From contig CACWKJ010000098.1 of the NCBI GenBank assembly GCA_902761395.1, positions 1-5,579 on the forward strand: a stretch of DNA of 5,579 nucleotides, written 5' to 3'. The position numbers were made by a program, and so were the translations under genes. This DNA comes from an uncultured Elusimicrobium sp. (GTDB lineage: Bacteria > Elusimicrobiota > Endomicrobiia > Endomicrobiales > Endomicrobiaceae). Every line of letters starts with the position of its first letter. The stretch's first letter is position 1. This document shows, in pieces, positions 4,657 to 5,579 of the stretch. The notes below the pieces were generated by a model. The model was not told where the DNA came from. It was given only the letters and a program-made list of their open reading frames with translations, and searched no databases.

Positions 4657-5579
4657 TAACCTTCGTTTTCTTCGGTCTCTTCCGCTATGACTTTTTCATC
4701 GTATTGATTTTTTTGAGTACAGTACATGGTGGGAACTGTTCCCTCTAAAAATGTTTCTAAATAAGCATTCGGAGTTTTACTTAAAGCAAGAAGGCCTGTT
4801 TTAGGATCTATCAATGCCCACTCTATTCCGTTTGTAGGTTGTGTAAAATCAACTGTAGGATAACCTTTTAAAGCTTCTTTCATAAACGTTGTCCATATAG
4901 GACAGGCAAGACTTCCGCCGGTAACTTTTGTTCCTAAAGAAGTTCTGTCGTCATATCCTACCCAAACACCCGCAACAATTTGAGGAGTGTACCCTACAAA
5001 CCAAGCATCAACGCTGTCGTTAGATGTTCCTGTTTTTCCGGCACAAGGTCTGCCCAACTGCCTTGCGGCATATCCGCTACCGTTTTTTACAACACCCTGT
5101 AAAAGATTTGTCATAACATAAGATGTTTCCGGTGATAATACTTCTTTTTCTACAGGTAAATTGTTTTCTAAAACTTTCCCGTCTTTATCTATAACCTTTG
5201 TAATGAAGTAAGGTTCCGTTCTTACTCCGCCCGAAGCCAATGTTCCAAAAGATGAAACCATTTCCTGCAATGTTACATCACTTGAACCGAGTGCCAAAGA
5301 TAATGTATTTGTTAAAGGACTTTTTATGCCCATCTTTCTTGCATAATCTATAACGGTATTTGGTTTTACTTTATCTATAACTTCTATTGCACAAGTATTC
5401 AACGATCTTGCCAATGCTTCTCTCAACAAAACATTTCCTCTGTATTTTCCCCCGTAATTTACCGGGTACCATATTTTCATCGGATCTATAACTTCATCTC
5501 TTGTCATTTTTTCTGCCAACACTTCAACATGAGAAACTTTTCTTGAAACCAAATTCCAAGTTGTCCCGTCGAACAAGTA
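4653..5579 (-). CDS. Class A penicillin-binding protein (PBP1A type), C-terminal part
   Basis: This is the transpeptidase end of a bifunctional peptidoglycan synthase acting outside the cytoplasmic membrane, where it cross-links new glycan strands; it is the target of beta-lactams. The window holds the last ~308 residues; the frame is open to the right edge (leucine TTG codon at 5574-5576 is not a real start). Counting from the edge, the SxN motif is SLN at residues 59-61 within REALARSLNTCAIEV. The KTGT motif is at 182-185 (AGKTGTSNDSVDAWFVGYTP), and VWVGYDD and TGGSLACPIW follow at 205-228. The NYGGKYRG element before SxN is also typical. The glycosyltransferase domain and the SxxK catalytic serine must lie outside the window. 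An acidic tail (EETEENEGY) ends the protein. The gene is convergent with the HD gene and overlaps its ancestral stop by 4 bp. Confidence 0.95.
   Translation of the reverse strand, partial: YLFDGTTWNLVSRKVSHVEVLAEKMTRDEVIDPMKIWYPVNYGGKYRGNVLLREALARSLNTCAIEVIDKVKPNTVIDYARKMGIKSPLTNTLSLALGSSDVTLQEMVSSFGTLASGGVRTEPYFITKVIDKDGKVLENNLPVEKEVLSPETSYVMTNLLQGVVKNGSGYAARQLGRPCAGKTGTSNDSVDAWFVGYTPQIVAGVWVGYDDRTSLGTKVTGGSLACPIWTTFMKEALKGYPTVDFTQPTNGIEWALIDPKTGLLALSKTPNAYLETFLEGTVPTMYCTQKNQYDEKVIAEETEENEGY

Overview
The window is AT-rich bacterial DNA (roughly 30% GC by eye in the protein genes). It carries the 5' end of a 16S rRNA gene, a divergent operon of housekeeping-type genes, and a convergent penicillin-binding protein gene. 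Positions 21-40 are the complement of the universal 16S site near E. coli 338-357, and 352-370 the complement of the universal 5' site, so the organism is a bacterium. The 16S text (start GAGTTAACGCTGGCGGCGTGCC, and GGGGAATTTTGGACAATGG after the 338 site) is not typical of Firmicutes or Cyanobacteria/Melainabacteria as I remember them. With the low GC I lean weakly to a host-associated lineage such as Elusimicrobiota/Endomicrobia, but this is a guess from memory.

Layout. (1) 1-376, minus: 5' quarter of 16S rRNA, cut by the window edge. (2) 377-1210: no protein gene. It is the rRNA leader and control region, with five sigma70-type promoters in tandem on the minus strand. All five have a TTGACA -35 box, a 17-bp spacer and a TATAAG/TATAAC -10 box. 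The three distal ones lie in a 129-bp-period direct repeat that also carries a TTGCAA hairpin and a boxA-like stretch. Nearer the 16S gene are a second hairpin with a T8 tract, another boxA-like element, a 20-bp palindrome, and a hairpin that includes the first bases of mature 16S. (3) 1211-3396, plus: a tightly packed operon of a U32 (TrhP/YegQ-like) protein, a 71-aa single-pass membrane protein, a stand-alone Smr-domain protein and a PF04020-type four-helix membrane protein. Junctions are a 4-bp overlap and two zero-base joints. (4) 3452-4656, plus: a double-HD-domain phosphohydrolase gene, probably of the YfbR 5'-nucleotidase type. A 14-bp tandem duplication near its 3' end shifts the frame and replaces the last ~50 residues. 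(5) 4653-5579, minus: C-terminal transpeptidase part of a class A penicillin-binding protein, running off the right edge and overlapping the ancestral end of the HD gene by 4 bp.

How the parts may work together. The rRNA promoters and the U32 operon promoter fire back to back from a shared ~50-bp zone. The U32 family contains RNA-hydroxylating enzymes and the Smr family contains RNA-binding/nicking domains, so a translation-linked operon placed next to an rRNA operon is plausible. The U32 promoter is an extended -10 (TGCTATAAT) only nine bases before the ATG, with no Shine-Dalgarno, which predicts a leaderless mRNA. No mobile element, CRISPR array, tRNA gene or defence system is visible. The most notable features are the repeated rRNA promoter array and the frame-breaking 14-bp duplication.
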